Assembly (NCBI GenBank): GCA_964467165.1
Contig: CAYXOL010000025.1
Location: 1-64,000, forward strand
DNA from: Clostridium_AD sp964467165
GTDB lineage: Bacteria > Bacillota > Clostridia > Clostridiales > Clostridiaceae
Direction: 5' to 3'
DNA: 64,000 bases
Shown: positions 14,443 through 22,334 of the stretch, piece after piece
Position numbering within the stretch: position 1 is the first letter of the stretch
How the letters are laid out: each line of letters starts with the position of its first letter
Notes under the pieces: model-generated
Told to the model about the DNA's origin: nothing
Seen by the model: the letters and a program-made list of their open reading frames with translations, nothing else
Database searches by the model: none
Program-made: the position numbers and the translations under genes

Positions 14443-16431
14443 GTGTTGCAAAGAATTGGAGTTTTTGTTTGTTGGTGTGGGAGTAATATAGCAGCTACTG
14501 TAGACATCGATGAAGTCATTAAAGAAGCTAGAAAAATGCCTGGAGTTGTACATGCCAAAGATTATCAATATATGTGTTCAGAAGTAGGACAAAATCTAAT
14601 TAAGGATGCCATAAAAGAGCAAAAGCTAGATCGAGTTGTGGTGGCGTCATGCTCTCCTAGAATGCATGAGTCCACATTTCGTAATGCAGCAAATCTAGCG
14701 GGTATGAATCCATATTTATTAGAGATTGCTAATATTCGTGAGCATTGTTCGTGGATACATAAGACTAAGGCTGAAGGAACACCAAAGGCTATTGCCCTTG
14801 TTAAAGCTGCAGTGGCTAAAGTTGCCTTAAATACTGGACTTATATCTGGTGAAATAGGTGTAACTCATAGGACATTGGTTATTGGTGGAGGGATTGCAGG
14901 ACTCCAATCGGCTATCGATATAGCTGATGCAGGTTATGAAGTAGACATTATTGAAAAATCACCAAGTATTGGTGGCAAAATGGCACAAATAGATAAAACA
15001 TTTCCTACATTAGACTGTGCGGCTTGTATTTTAACACCAAAAATGGTAGAAGCTGCTTCACATCCAAACATTACATTATACTCTTATAGTGAAATAGAGT
15101 CTGTTAGTGGATATGTGGGTAATTTTGAAGCGGTTATTAAACAAAAGGCACGGAGCGTTGATCTAGAAAAGTGTACGGGCTGTGGTATTTGTACTGAAAA
15201 ATGTCCTTCAAAAAAAGCTAAAAGTGAATTTAACCAAGGTCTAATAAATAGAGGGGCTATCTATATACCTTTCGCACAATCAGTGCCTAATGTACCTGTT
15301 ATAGATCGAGATGAATGTATCAAGTTTCAAACAGGTAAGTGTGGAATATGTGAAAAAATATGTCCATCTGCTGCTATAGATTTCACTCAGAAGGATACTT
15401 ACATAACAAAAAAATATGGAGCAATTGTAGTAGCTACAGGCTACGATATTATAAGTTTAGATAAATTTGGAGAATATCAATATGGAAATCATCCTGATGT
15501 AATCACGTCTCTGGAATTTGAGAGGTTAACAAATGCAGCAGGACCTACAGCAGGTAAGCTTTTGTGTCCTTCAGATCATAGAGTACCTAAAAAAGTAGTG
15601 TTTATACAATGTGTTGGTTCTAGAGATAAAAGTTCTAGAGGTAAAACCTATTGTTCTAAAATTTGTTGTATGTATACGGCAAAACACGCTATGTTACTAA
15701 AAGATCATTACCCTGATATGGAAGCCTATGTTTTTTATATAGACATTCGTACTGCGGGAAAAAACTTTGAAGAATTTCAGCGAAGAGCTGTTGAGGAATA
15801 TGGTGTTCAATATATAAAAGGGATGGTCGGTAAGATTTTCCCGGATGGTGAAAAACTTCAAGTTCATGGTGTAGATACAATGACTGGAGATATCATTGTA
15901 ATTGATGCAGATATAGTAGTACTGGCAGCGGCAACTAAGGCGCAAGAGGATACAAGTATAATTAAAAGAACATTAGGAATAAGTACGGATACAAACAATT
16001 TCTTTACGGAAGCCCATGCAAAGCTTCGTCCCGTAGAAACACATTCTGCTGGTATATATCTAGCAGGAGCCTGTCAAGGACCAAAAGACATTCCGGAAAC
16101 AGTTGCTCAGGCTAGTGCGGCGGCAGCAAAAGTAATAGGTATAATGAGTAAGACGAAATTAGTTAGCAGTCCTTGTGTTTCAATGGTAGATGAATCAATT
16201 TGCAGTGGATGTCTTGCTTGTACAAAAATATGTCCTTATGATGCAATTTCTGCAAAAACAATTGAGGTTAAAGAGAATGGTAAAACAATTACCAAAATAG
16301 TTGCAAATGTAAATGAAGCTCTTTGTCAAGGTTGTGGTGGATGTACTGTCGCTTGCCGTCCTGGTGCTATAGATCTTAAAGGATTTACAAACAGGCAGAT
16401 TTTAGCGGAGGTGGATGCATTATGTCAATAG
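14443..16431 (+). CDS. hdrA: Heterodisulfide reductase subunit A-like flavoprotein (HdrA)
   Basis: HdrA holds the bifurcating FAD in Hdr complexes. The 662-residue protein shows the full layout: an N-terminal Cys domain (CWCGSN, CSPRMHE), the thioredoxin-reductase-like FAD domain with GGGIAGLQSAIDIA (about residues 147-160) and the HdrA-typical DCAACILTPKM, inserted ferredoxin motifs CTGCGICTEKCP and CGICEKICP, and C-terminal CSGCLACTKICP and CQGCGGCTVACRPG. The start is GTG at 14443 or TTG at 14446, both behind AAAGGAGGG. It overlaps the next gene by 10 bases. Which electron pair is split cannot be shown from sequence. Confidence 0.94.
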   Translation: MLQRIGVFVCWCGSNIAATVDIDEVIKEARKMPGVVHAKDYQYMCSEVGQNLIKDAIKEQKLDRVVVASCSPRMHESTFRNAANLAGMNPYLLEIANIREHCSWIHKTKAEGTPKAIALVKAAVAKVALNTGLISGEIGVTHRTLVIGGGIAGLQSAIDIADAGYEVDIIEKSPSIGGKMAQIDKTFPTLDCAACILTPKMVEAASHPNITLYSYSEIESVSGYVGNFEAVIKQKARSVDLEKCTGCGICTEKCPSKKAKSEFNQGLINRGAIYIPFAQSVPNVPVIDRDECIKFQTGKCGICEKICPSAAIDFTQKDTYITKKYGAIVVATGYDIISLDKFGEYQYGNHPDVITSLEFERLTNAAGPTAGKLLCPSDHRVPKKVVFIQCVGSRDKSSRGKTYCSKICCMYTAKHAMLLKDHYPDMEAYVFYIDIRTAGKNFEEFQRRAVEEYGVQYIKGMVGKIFPDGEKLQVHGVDTMTGDIIVIDADIVVLAAATKAQEDTSIIKRTLGISTDTNNFFTEAHAKLRPVETHSAGIYLAGACQGPKDIPETVAQASAAAAKVIGIMSKTKLVSSPCVSMVDESICSGCLACTKICPYDAISAKTIEVKENGKTITKIVANVNEALCQGCGGCTVACRPGAIDLKGFTNRQILAEVDALCQ

Positions 16432-16886
16432 AAGCAAAGGAAATAGAGAGCATAGATAAAACTAAATTTGAACCTTTGATTGTAGCCTTTTGTTGTAATT
16501 GGTGTAGTTATGCTGGAGCGGATTTAGCTGGCACAAGTAGACTGGCCTATCCTTCTAACGTTAAAATCATACGAGTTCCTTGCTCATGCAGGGTAAGTGA
16601 AAACTTTGTACTTCGTGCATTTCAACGGGGAGCTGATGCAGTAGTAATTGCAGGTTGTCACCCGGGAGATTGTCATTATTCAACTGGAAATTACCACACA
16701 AGAAGACGTTTTTCAGTTTTGATAGATTTTCTTGAATTTATGGGGATAGAAAAAGAACGTTTTAGAGTGGATTGGATATCAGCAGCGGAGGGAAATAAAT
16801 TTGCAGAAGTTATGAATGAAGTATTAGATAAAGTTTATAAACTTGGTCCAAATAGAAAGTTGAGGGATGCAAGATGGAAAAGATAA
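16422..16886 (+). CDS. flxD: MvhD/FlxD-like [2Fe-2S] electron-transfer subunit
   Basis: A 154-residue protein of the methyl-viologen-reducing hydrogenase delta family, with FCCNWCSYAGAD, RVPCSCRV and AGCHPGDCHY supplying the conserved cysteines of its [2Fe-2S] site. In methanogens this subunit links HdrA to hydrogenase; in the bacterial FlxABCD-HdrABC system the homologue FlxD links HdrA to the NADH-oxidising Flx proteins. No hydrogenase gene is present in the window, so the Flx type fits. It overlaps hdrA by 10 bases and the next gene by 13, consistent with tight translational coupling. Confidence 0.92.
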   Translation: MSIEAKEIESIDKTKFEPLIVAFCCNWCSYAGADLAGTSRLAYPSNVKIIRVPCSCRVSENFVLRAFQRGADAVVIAGCHPGDCHYSTGNYHTRRRFSVLIDFLEFMGIEKERFRVDWISAAEGNKFAEVMNEVLDKVYKLGPNRKLRDARWKR

Positions 16887-17857
16887 GTGAAAAAATACGA
16901 AATACTGCAAAATTAGCCCTTGAAAATGGGGAAGTAGAAAAAATTATAGCTTGGACAAAAGGCGATACATATGATGATTCTTATCCCGTATTTATTACGG
17001 AGGCAGATAAAGGAGATTCCTTAGTATGGGACTGTTTCTGTGTTAATAACCTAAGTAAATATTTGATTCAGCAATTGAAAGAGTATAAAAAAGTAGGTGT
17101 ATTTTTAAAAGGCTGTGACTCTCTTGGATTTAACCAACTGATAAATGATAATAGAATAGACCGTGATAAGGTTGTAATCTATGGAGTAAGTTGCCCTGGT
17201 ATGATAGACCCAGAGAAAATAAAAAAAGAAGGATTAAATAAAGGGCTTATAAGTGTTAAAAGGTCTGGGGATGAACTTATCTTTATAAAAAGTCATGGGG
17301 AAACTAAGCTTTCAGCAGAAAAATTTGAATATGACAAGTGTCTTAGATGTAGATATCCTAATCCTGTAGTTTATGACGAGCTTATGACAGAACTGGTAAC
17401 TAGAGAAGTAGATTTACTAGAACGATTTAAAGAAGTGGAAAAGCTTGAAGCACTATCTAATGAAGAGCGGTCTGTTTATTGGACTAATGAATTTTCAAAA
17501 TGCATAGGATGTAATGCTTGTCGTAATATATGTCCTGCATGTAGTTGTGAAAAATGTATTTTTGATAACCCTACGGCAGATATATCGGGTAAAGCAAAAG
17601 TAGATAGTGAACAGCAATTTTATCATATTATTAGAGCTTATCACGTTGCGGGTCGTTGTGTGGACTGTGGAGAATGCAGTAGAGTATGCCCAGCAAATAT
17701 ACCACTTCACTTATTAAATAGTAAAATTATGAAAGATATAAATCAGCTTTACGGTGAATATGATGCAGGGTTAGATTCGTCTAAAGAGGCCCCTATTGGT
17801 TCATATAAAATGGATGATAGTGATTCCTTTTCAGCACATGGAGGTGGGAAAAAATGA
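16874..17857 (+). CDS. flxC: FlxC-like 4Fe-4S dicluster protein
   Basis: A 327-residue iron-sulfur protein. The N-terminal 190 residues resemble the coenzyme F420 hydrogenase beta-subunit region (VGVFLKGCDSLGFNQLI), with an isolated CLRCRYPNP. The C-terminal part has two ferredoxin motifs, CIGCNACRNICP and CVDCGECSRVCP, separated by an extra CSCEKC. It is the expected partner between FlxD and the NADH-binding subunit in FlxABCD-HdrABC clusters. Assignment of the letters B and C between this and the next gene is made by order and resemblance and could be exchanged. The stop overlaps the next start (ATGA). Confidence 0.75.
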   Translation: MEKISEKIRNTAKLALENGEVEKIIAWTKGDTYDDSYPVFITEADKGDSLVWDCFCVNNLSKYLIQQLKEYKKVGVFLKGCDSLGFNQLINDNRIDRDKVVIYGVSCPGMIDPEKIKKEGLNKGLISVKRSGDELIFIKSHGETKLSAEKFEYDKCLRCRYPNPVVYDELMTELVTREVDLLERFKEVEKLEALSNEERSVYWTNEFSKCIGCNACRNICPACSCEKCIFDNPTADISGKAKVDSEQQFYHIIRAYHVAGRCVDCGECSRVCPANIPLHLLNSKIMKDINQLYGEYDAGLDSSKEAPIGSYKMDDSDSFSAHGGGKK

Positions 17858-18900
17858 TGAAGAAAATATTAAAGAATCAATTGTCACAGCTTTTTAATAT
17901 GATCCATAAATCCTATGAACTATTTTTGCCTATTGAAGTGGATGGAAAAGTAAACTTTGACCTATGGAAAGAAGGGGACAAGGTGAATATAGAAAAACTA
18001 AAAACTAGTACTTCACCTAAAAGTGTTATTTTTCCCCAAAGTGAAACTTACTTAAAGTTTAAAAGAGATGGAAAAAAACTAGAACTGGAAAATGTAGGAG
18101 GAAAGAAAGAGGACTATGTACTCTTTGGAGTGAAACATTGTGATGCAAAGAGTTTTCAGTTACTTGATAATGTATTCCTAGAAGAGCCCGTAGATGCTTT
18201 ATATGAGGAAAGACGTAACAAAGGAACAATTGTTTCAATGGCCTGTTTTAACCCAGAGGAAACCTGCTTTTGTAGTTCATTTGGCATAGAACCACAAATT
18301 GCTCCTAAAGAAGTTGATGTGAGCACATGGGATATGGGTGATAGTATACTTTGGAATTCACAAACCCCAAAAGGTGAAATTTTAACAGAAAAATTAAAGG
18401 ATATTTTACAAGATGTAACAGATCAAGATATAAGTAATCTAAATGATTTACAGGAGGCTACAAAGAAGAAAGTCAAAGAGCTTCCTTTAGCAAATATAGA
18501 TCCTAAAATGATAAAGGGAGACCTTAATGATTTGTTTGAGTCTAAAATTTGGTCAGAACTTAGTGAACGTTGTTTAGGTTGTGGTTCATGCACTTATGTA
18601 TGCCCTACCTGTCATTGTTATGATATTTCCGACTTCAAAGGAGATAAATCTGGAGAAAGATTTCGTTGTTGGGATTCATGTATGTTCTCAGATTTTACTC
18701 TTATGGCTCATGGAAACATTAGAAAGACTCAAAAAGAAAGATTCAGACAACGGTTTATGCATAAACTTGTTTATTATCCGAATAATCATGATGGTGTATA
18801 TGCTTGTGTTGGATGTGGAAGGTGCATAGAAAAATGTCCTGTTCACTTAGATATTGTTAAAGTAATTAAAAAATTAGGTGGTGAACAAAATGACTTGTAA
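17854..18900 (+). CDS. flxB: FlxB-like (anaerobic sulfite reductase A-type) 4Fe-4S protein
   Basis: This 348-residue protein resembles AsrA and related electron-transfer subunits: an N-terminal domain with LFGVKHCDAKSFQLLD and a C-terminal pair of ferredoxin motifs, CLGCGSCTYVCPTCHC (about residue 237) and CVGCGRCIEKCP (about 323). It should carry electrons from the FAD/NAD subunit encoded next to FlxC/FlxD. A GGAGGTGGG site lies within the end of the preceding gene, and there is a choice of two adjacent ATG codons (17854, 17857). It overlaps the next gene by 11 bases. Confidence 0.78.
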   Translation: MMKKILKNQLSQLFNMIHKSYELFLPIEVDGKVNFDLWKEGDKVNIEKLKTSTSPKSVIFPQSETYLKFKRDGKKLELENVGGKKEDYVLFGVKHCDAKSFQLLDNVFLEEPVDALYEERRNKGTIVSMACFNPEETCFCSSFGIEPQIAPKEVDVSTWDMGDSILWNSQTPKGEILTEKLKDILQDVTDQDISNLNDLQEATKKKVKELPLANIDPKMIKGDLNDLFESKIWSELSERCLGCGSCTYVCPTCHCYDISDFKGDKSGERFRCWDSCMFSDFTLMAHGNIRKTQKERFRQRFMHKLVYYPNNHDGVYACVGCGRCIEKCPVHLDIVKVIKKLGGEQNDL

Positions 18901-19735
18901 TTGTAATGACCATGTAAATCCACTAATCCCTGAAATCGTAGTGATAAAAGAGATGATTGTAGATACAGAGGATGTAACTACTTTTAGAGTTACAAAACCT
19001 GGTGGTGGAAAACCATTTGAGCATATGCCCGGTCAATGTGCAATGATTTCTGTTCCACCACTTGGAGAAGCCATTTTCTCAATCACTTCTTCTCCTACGC
19101 AAAAGGAATTCATGGAGTTCAGTGTAAAAAGATGCGGCATTGTCACTGAATATTTACATAGCCTTGAAGTAGGATGTGAAATAGGACTGAGAGGGCCTTA
19201 TGGGAATAAGTTCCCTGTGGAAGATGTATTAAAAGGGAAGGATCTTCTTTTCATAGGTGGTGGTATAGGCCTAGCACCTATTCGTTCTGTTATAAATTAT
19301 GTAATGGATAATAGAGAAGATTATGGAAAAGTAGATATCTTATATGGATCAAGGACACCAGGGGATCTTGTTTTTCAAAATGATATATTTGAAAACTGGC
19401 CCTCAAAGCCTAATACAAAAGTTCATTTAACAGTTGATAGGGAAGTTGAGGGTTGGAAAGGACATGTAGGATTTGTTCCTTCGTATGTTAAAGAAATTGG
19501 ATTTGATACAAATAAAATTGCTTTGCTCTGTGGTCCACCTATTATGATTAAATATACTCTTCAAACACTTATTGAAATAGGATTTAGGAAGGAGCAAGTA
19601 TACACCACTTTGGAATTAAAAATGAAATGTGGTGTAGGAAAATGTGGACGTTGTAACATCGGAGATAAATATGTATGCAAAGATGGTCCAGTATTTAGAT
19701 GTGATGAAATAGATGAGCTTCCTGATGAATATTAA
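18890..19735 (+). CDS. flxA: FlxA-like FAD/NAD(P)H-binding oxidoreductase subunit
   Basis: A 281-residue member of the ferredoxin-NADP reductase/AsrB family. FAD-binding elements (MPGQCAMISV, FSITSSP) fill the first half; GGGIGLAPIRSVI (about residues 120-132) and LLCGPPIMIKYT mark the NAD(P) domain; a C-terminal Cys set (MKCGVGKCGRCNIGDKYVC) binds a [2Fe-2S] cluster. It is the likely NADH entry point of the Hdr-Flx complex. The ATG at 18890 follows TTAGGTGGTG; an upstream GTG in frame would put the start inside that site. A 93-nt gap with a 20-bp palindrome separates it from the fumarate-reductase-like genes. Confidence 0.88.
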   Translation: MTCNCNDHVNPLIPEIVVIKEMIVDTEDVTTFRVTKPGGGKPFEHMPGQCAMISVPPLGEAIFSITSSPTQKEFMEFSVKRCGIVTEYLHSLEVGCEIGLRGPYGNKFPVEDVLKGKDLLFIGGGIGLAPIRSVINYVMDNREDYGKVDILYGSRTPGDLVFQNDIFENWPSKPNTKVHLTVDREVEGWKGHVGFVPSYVKEIGFDTNKIALLCGPPIMIKYTLQTLIEIGFRKEQVYTTLELKMKCGVGKCGRCNIGDKYVCKDGPVFRCDEIDELPDEY

Positions 19736-19776
19736 TGTAAACATTAAAATACTTTAAGAAGATTTCAGCTTTATAG

Positions 19777-19796
19777 AAGATGATTTAAATCATCTT
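19777..19796. repeat. 20-bp perfect palindrome between flxA and frdB-like gene
   Basis: aagatgatttaaatcatctt is its own reverse complement. It lies in the only sizeable gap inside the nine-gene run, 33 bp before the next start. It could be an operator, an RNA processing site, or part of an internal attenuator; no T tract follows. Confidence 0.55.
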
Positions 19797-19828
19797 AGTA
19801 GATATGGGAGATAAAGGAGGCATATAAA

Positions 19829-20509
19829 ATGTTAAGCAAAGAAATGGTAGAAATATATATATTAAATAAAAAATACACTGTACCATCAACCCTTACAATC
19901 ATGGATTCCATGGAATATGCGGGGTATCAATTAGTTAGGGGATGCGGATGCAGAGGTGGCTTTTGCGGTGCCTGTGCCACAATATATAGAATAAAAGGCA
20001 AGAAAGAATTAAAGGTATGTTTAGCATGCCAAACCAAGGTTGAAGATGGTATGTATCTAACCCAATTGCCATTCTTTCCTGGAGACAAAAAATCATATGA
20101 TATGAATGAACTTGCGCCAACGGCTGATACAATGATGAAGTTTTATCCTGAAATATATAGCTGCATTGGATGCAATTCCTGCACAAAGGGGTGCCCACAG
20201 GACCTTAATGTTATGCAGTATATTGCCTATGCTCAAAGGGGAGACATTGAAAAATGTGCTCATGAATCCTTTGACTGTGTTATGTGTGGAATTTGTGCTT
20301 CTAGGTGTCCTGCAAATATAACTCATTACCAAGTGGGGATGCTTGCTCGAAGACTTACAGGCAAATACATTGCCCATGAAACAGAAGATTTGACAAAAAG
20401 GGTACAAGAAATTCAAGAAGGCATGTATGATGATTCCATAAAAGAATTAATGATTAAAAGTATTGATGAATTAAAGCAGTTATATAATACAAGGGATATT
20501 ACGAAGTGA
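19829..20509 (+). CDS. Fumarate reductase iron-sulfur subunit-like protein (TfrB/FrdB type, no CCG domain)
   Basis: The 226-residue protein has a plant-type [2Fe-2S] domain (CGCRGGFCGAC...C, residues about 35-65) followed by two complete four-cysteine motifs, CIGCNSCTKGCP (about 112) and CVMCGICASRCP (about 151). Classical FrdB ends with a [3Fe-4S] motif, whereas two [4Fe-4S] motifs are the pattern of methanogen thiol:fumarate reductase TfrB. TfrB also carries a C-terminal CCG domain like HdrB; that part is absent here, while hdrB is a separate gene in the same operon. There is an AAAGGAGG site before the ATG. It is probably the electron wire between the Hdr-Flx proteins and the flavoprotein encoded next. 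Confidence 0.82.
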   Translation: MLSKEMVEIYILNKKYTVPSTLTIMDSMEYAGYQLVRGCGCRGGFCGACATIYRIKGKKELKVCLACQTKVEDGMYLTQLPFFPGDKKSYDMNELAPTADTMMKFYPEIYSCIGCNSCTKGCPQDLNVMQYIAYAQRGDIEKCAHESFDCVMCGICASRCPANITHYQVGMLARRLTGKYIAHETEDLTKRVQEIQEGMYDDSIKELMIKSIDELKQLYNTRDITK

Positions 20510-20549
20510 AAATTACCTTAAAATATAGTGTTACCAGGGAGGTATTTAA

Positions 20550-22160
20550 ATGTATACAGCAGAAATGAGGGAGCTAATAAAGAAGGTAGAGGAAACTCGT
20601 CCTCAAAGATTAGGAGTTCAGTTTCCAAGGATGAGTGCTAAGGAAAAAGAAGATATATTAAAAGAAAATTATCCGGATTATAGAGATGATCAATTCAAAA
20701 ACCTAAGTGTTGGACCAAACAAGGGATCAAAGGTGCCCTTAGAACTAGCAGAACTTATTGAAGCCAAGAGTAGAATTAAAAATTTAGATATGGATTTAAC
20801 TAAATTAAACTATGACGTGGATGTTTTGATAATAGGTGGAGGAGGAGCTGGAGCATCAGCGGCCTTAGAAGCTCACAAAAAAGGTGCAAATGTATTGATT
20901 ACCACAAAATTACGTTTTGGGGACGCTAATACAATGATGGCGGAAGGTGGAATTCAGGCTGCAGATAAGCCAGATGATTCTCCTGCAAAACATTATATAG
21001 ATGTAATGGGGGGCGGACATTTTACCAATAAAAAGGAGCTTGTTAATGCTCTTGTAATGGATGCTCCAGGGTCAATCAAATGGTTAAATGAACTTGGGGT
21101 AATGTTTGATAAAGAAAAAGATGGTACCATGGTTACTACTCACGGAGGTGGAACTTCAAGAAAGAGAATGCATGCCGCTGCCGACTATTCGGGAGCTGAG
21201 ATCATGCGTGTGCTTAGGGATGAAGTTCTTAGCAAAGGTATTGAAGTGGTGGAATTCTCTCCTGCTGTGGAGATAATACTAGACAAGGATGGTAAAGCTG
21301 CTGGTGCCGTATTATTCAATCTTGAAACAGAGGAATATTTAATTGCAAGGGCTAAAACCGTTATTATAGCCACTGGCGGCGCTGGAAGACTTCACTATCA
21401 GGGCTTTCCAACATCAAATCATTATGGCGCAACTGCGGATGGACTAGTACTAGGATACAGAGCCGGAGCAGAACTTATCTTCGCAGATGCTGTGCAATAT
21501 CACCCTACTGGGGCGGCGTTCCCATCTCAGATATTTGGAGCACTTGTTACAGAAAAAGTTCGTAGTTTAGGTGCAACACCTCTAAATATAGATGGTGAAC
21601 AATTTACTTATCATCTTGAAACTAGAGACGTTGAAACATCTGCACTAATCAGAGAATGTCATGTAAGAAATAAAGGTATTGGCACAGCGGCAGGGGAAAA
21701 AGGTGTATGGCTTGACACTCCTTTAATTGATATTATCAATGGAGAAGGAACTCTTGAAAAGAGACTCCCTGCCATGCTGAGGATGTATCAAAAATTTGGT
21801 ATTGATATGAGAGTAGATCCAATTATCGTATACCCAACTCTTCATTATCAAAACGGAGGACTTTTAATAGATGAAAATGCTCAAACCAAGATTGAAAACC
21901 TTTATGTGGCAGGAGAAGCTTCAGGAGGTATCCACGGTAGAAATAGACTCATGGGTAATTCACTATTAGATATTATTGTTTTTGGACGTAGGGCAGGATC
22001 TCATGCAGGTGAAAAAATCAAAGGGGTTAAAGTGAAAGAACTAAGCCTTGATCATGTTAAAAAATACCATAAAACCCTGGAAGAAAACGGTGTAATCACA
22101 GACAAAATTTCACCTATGTTACTACCTCATTATACCCATGGAAGTGAAAATGATAAATAA
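20550..22160 (+). CDS. Soluble fumarate reductase/succinate dehydrogenase flavoprotein subunit
   Basis: A 536-residue FAD enzyme of the FrdA/SdhA/NadB family. An N-terminal extension of about 90 residues precedes the FAD motif VLIIGGGGAGASAALEAHKKG. Active-site blocks include MMAEGGIQAAD, the Arg-rich TSRKRMHAAADYSG, QYHPTG and the C-terminal GEASGGIHGRNRLMGNSLLD. At the spot where FrdA carries the His that binds FAD covalently, the sequence reads GDANTMM, so FAD should be noncovalent as in L-aspartate oxidase and TfrA-like enzymes. No membrane-anchor gene is nearby, so the complex should be cytoplasmic. L-aspartate oxidase is the alternative, but no NAD-biosynthesis gene accompanies it. Confidence 0.85.
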   Translation: MYTAEMRELIKKVEETRPQRLGVQFPRMSAKEKEDILKENYPDYRDDQFKNLSVGPNKGSKVPLELAELIEAKSRIKNLDMDLTKLNYDVDVLIIGGGGAGASAALEAHKKGANVLITTKLRFGDANTMMAEGGIQAADKPDDSPAKHYIDVMGGGHFTNKKELVNALVMDAPGSIKWLNELGVMFDKEKDGTMVTTHGGGTSRKRMHAAADYSGAEIMRVLRDEVLSKGIEVVEFSPAVEIILDKDGKAAGAVLFNLETEEYLIARAKTVIIATGGAGRLHYQGFPTSNHYGATADGLVLGYRAGAELIFADAVQYHPTGAAFPSQIFGALVTEKVRSLGATPLNIDGEQFTYHLETRDVETSALIRECHVRNKGIGTAAGEKGVWLDTPLIDIINGEGTLEKRLPAMLRMYQKFGIDMRVDPIIVYPTLHYQNGGLLIDENAQTKIENLYVAGEASGGIHGRNRLMGNSLLDIIVFGRRAGSHAGEKIKGVKVKELSLDHVKKYHKTLEENGVITDKISPMLLPHYTHGSENDK

Positions 22161-22174
22161 ACACATCCAATATT

Positions 22175-22215
22175 CATATCATCACTTTTAGTAAGAGTTT
22201 AAAAGTGATGATATG
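22175..22215 (+). terminator. Hairpin ending the hdr-flx-frd run
   Basis: A perfect 15-bp stem (22175-22189 with 22201-22215) follows the flavoprotein gene. It lacks a T tract, so it may stabilise the mRNA end or terminate only partly. Confidence 0.6.
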
Positions 22216-22235
22216 AGTAATAAATACTAATCAAT

Positions 22236-22253
22236 ATGTTAAATTTTTCACAA
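22236..22253. promoter_or_regulatory. Rex-like operator upstream of malic enzyme
   Basis: ATGTTAA-attt-TTCACAA agrees with 12 of 14 fixed positions of the Rex consensus. It lies about 80 bp before the malic enzyme start, in the promoter-containing gap, and parallels the perfect site before hdrB. Confidence 0.6.
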
Positions 22254-22334
22254 AATATGTATTAACTTATCTCATAAAACACGCTAAGACGTTTATGGGC
22301 ATAATTAAAATAAAATAAAAGGGGATTGAGAATT

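Noticed and set aside
20550..22160. Annotation of the flavoprotein as L-aspartate oxidase (NadB)
   Set aside because: The noncovalent FAD site fits, but no nadA or nadC is adjacent and the gene is in an iron-sulfur electron-transfer operon; fumarate reductase is preferred.
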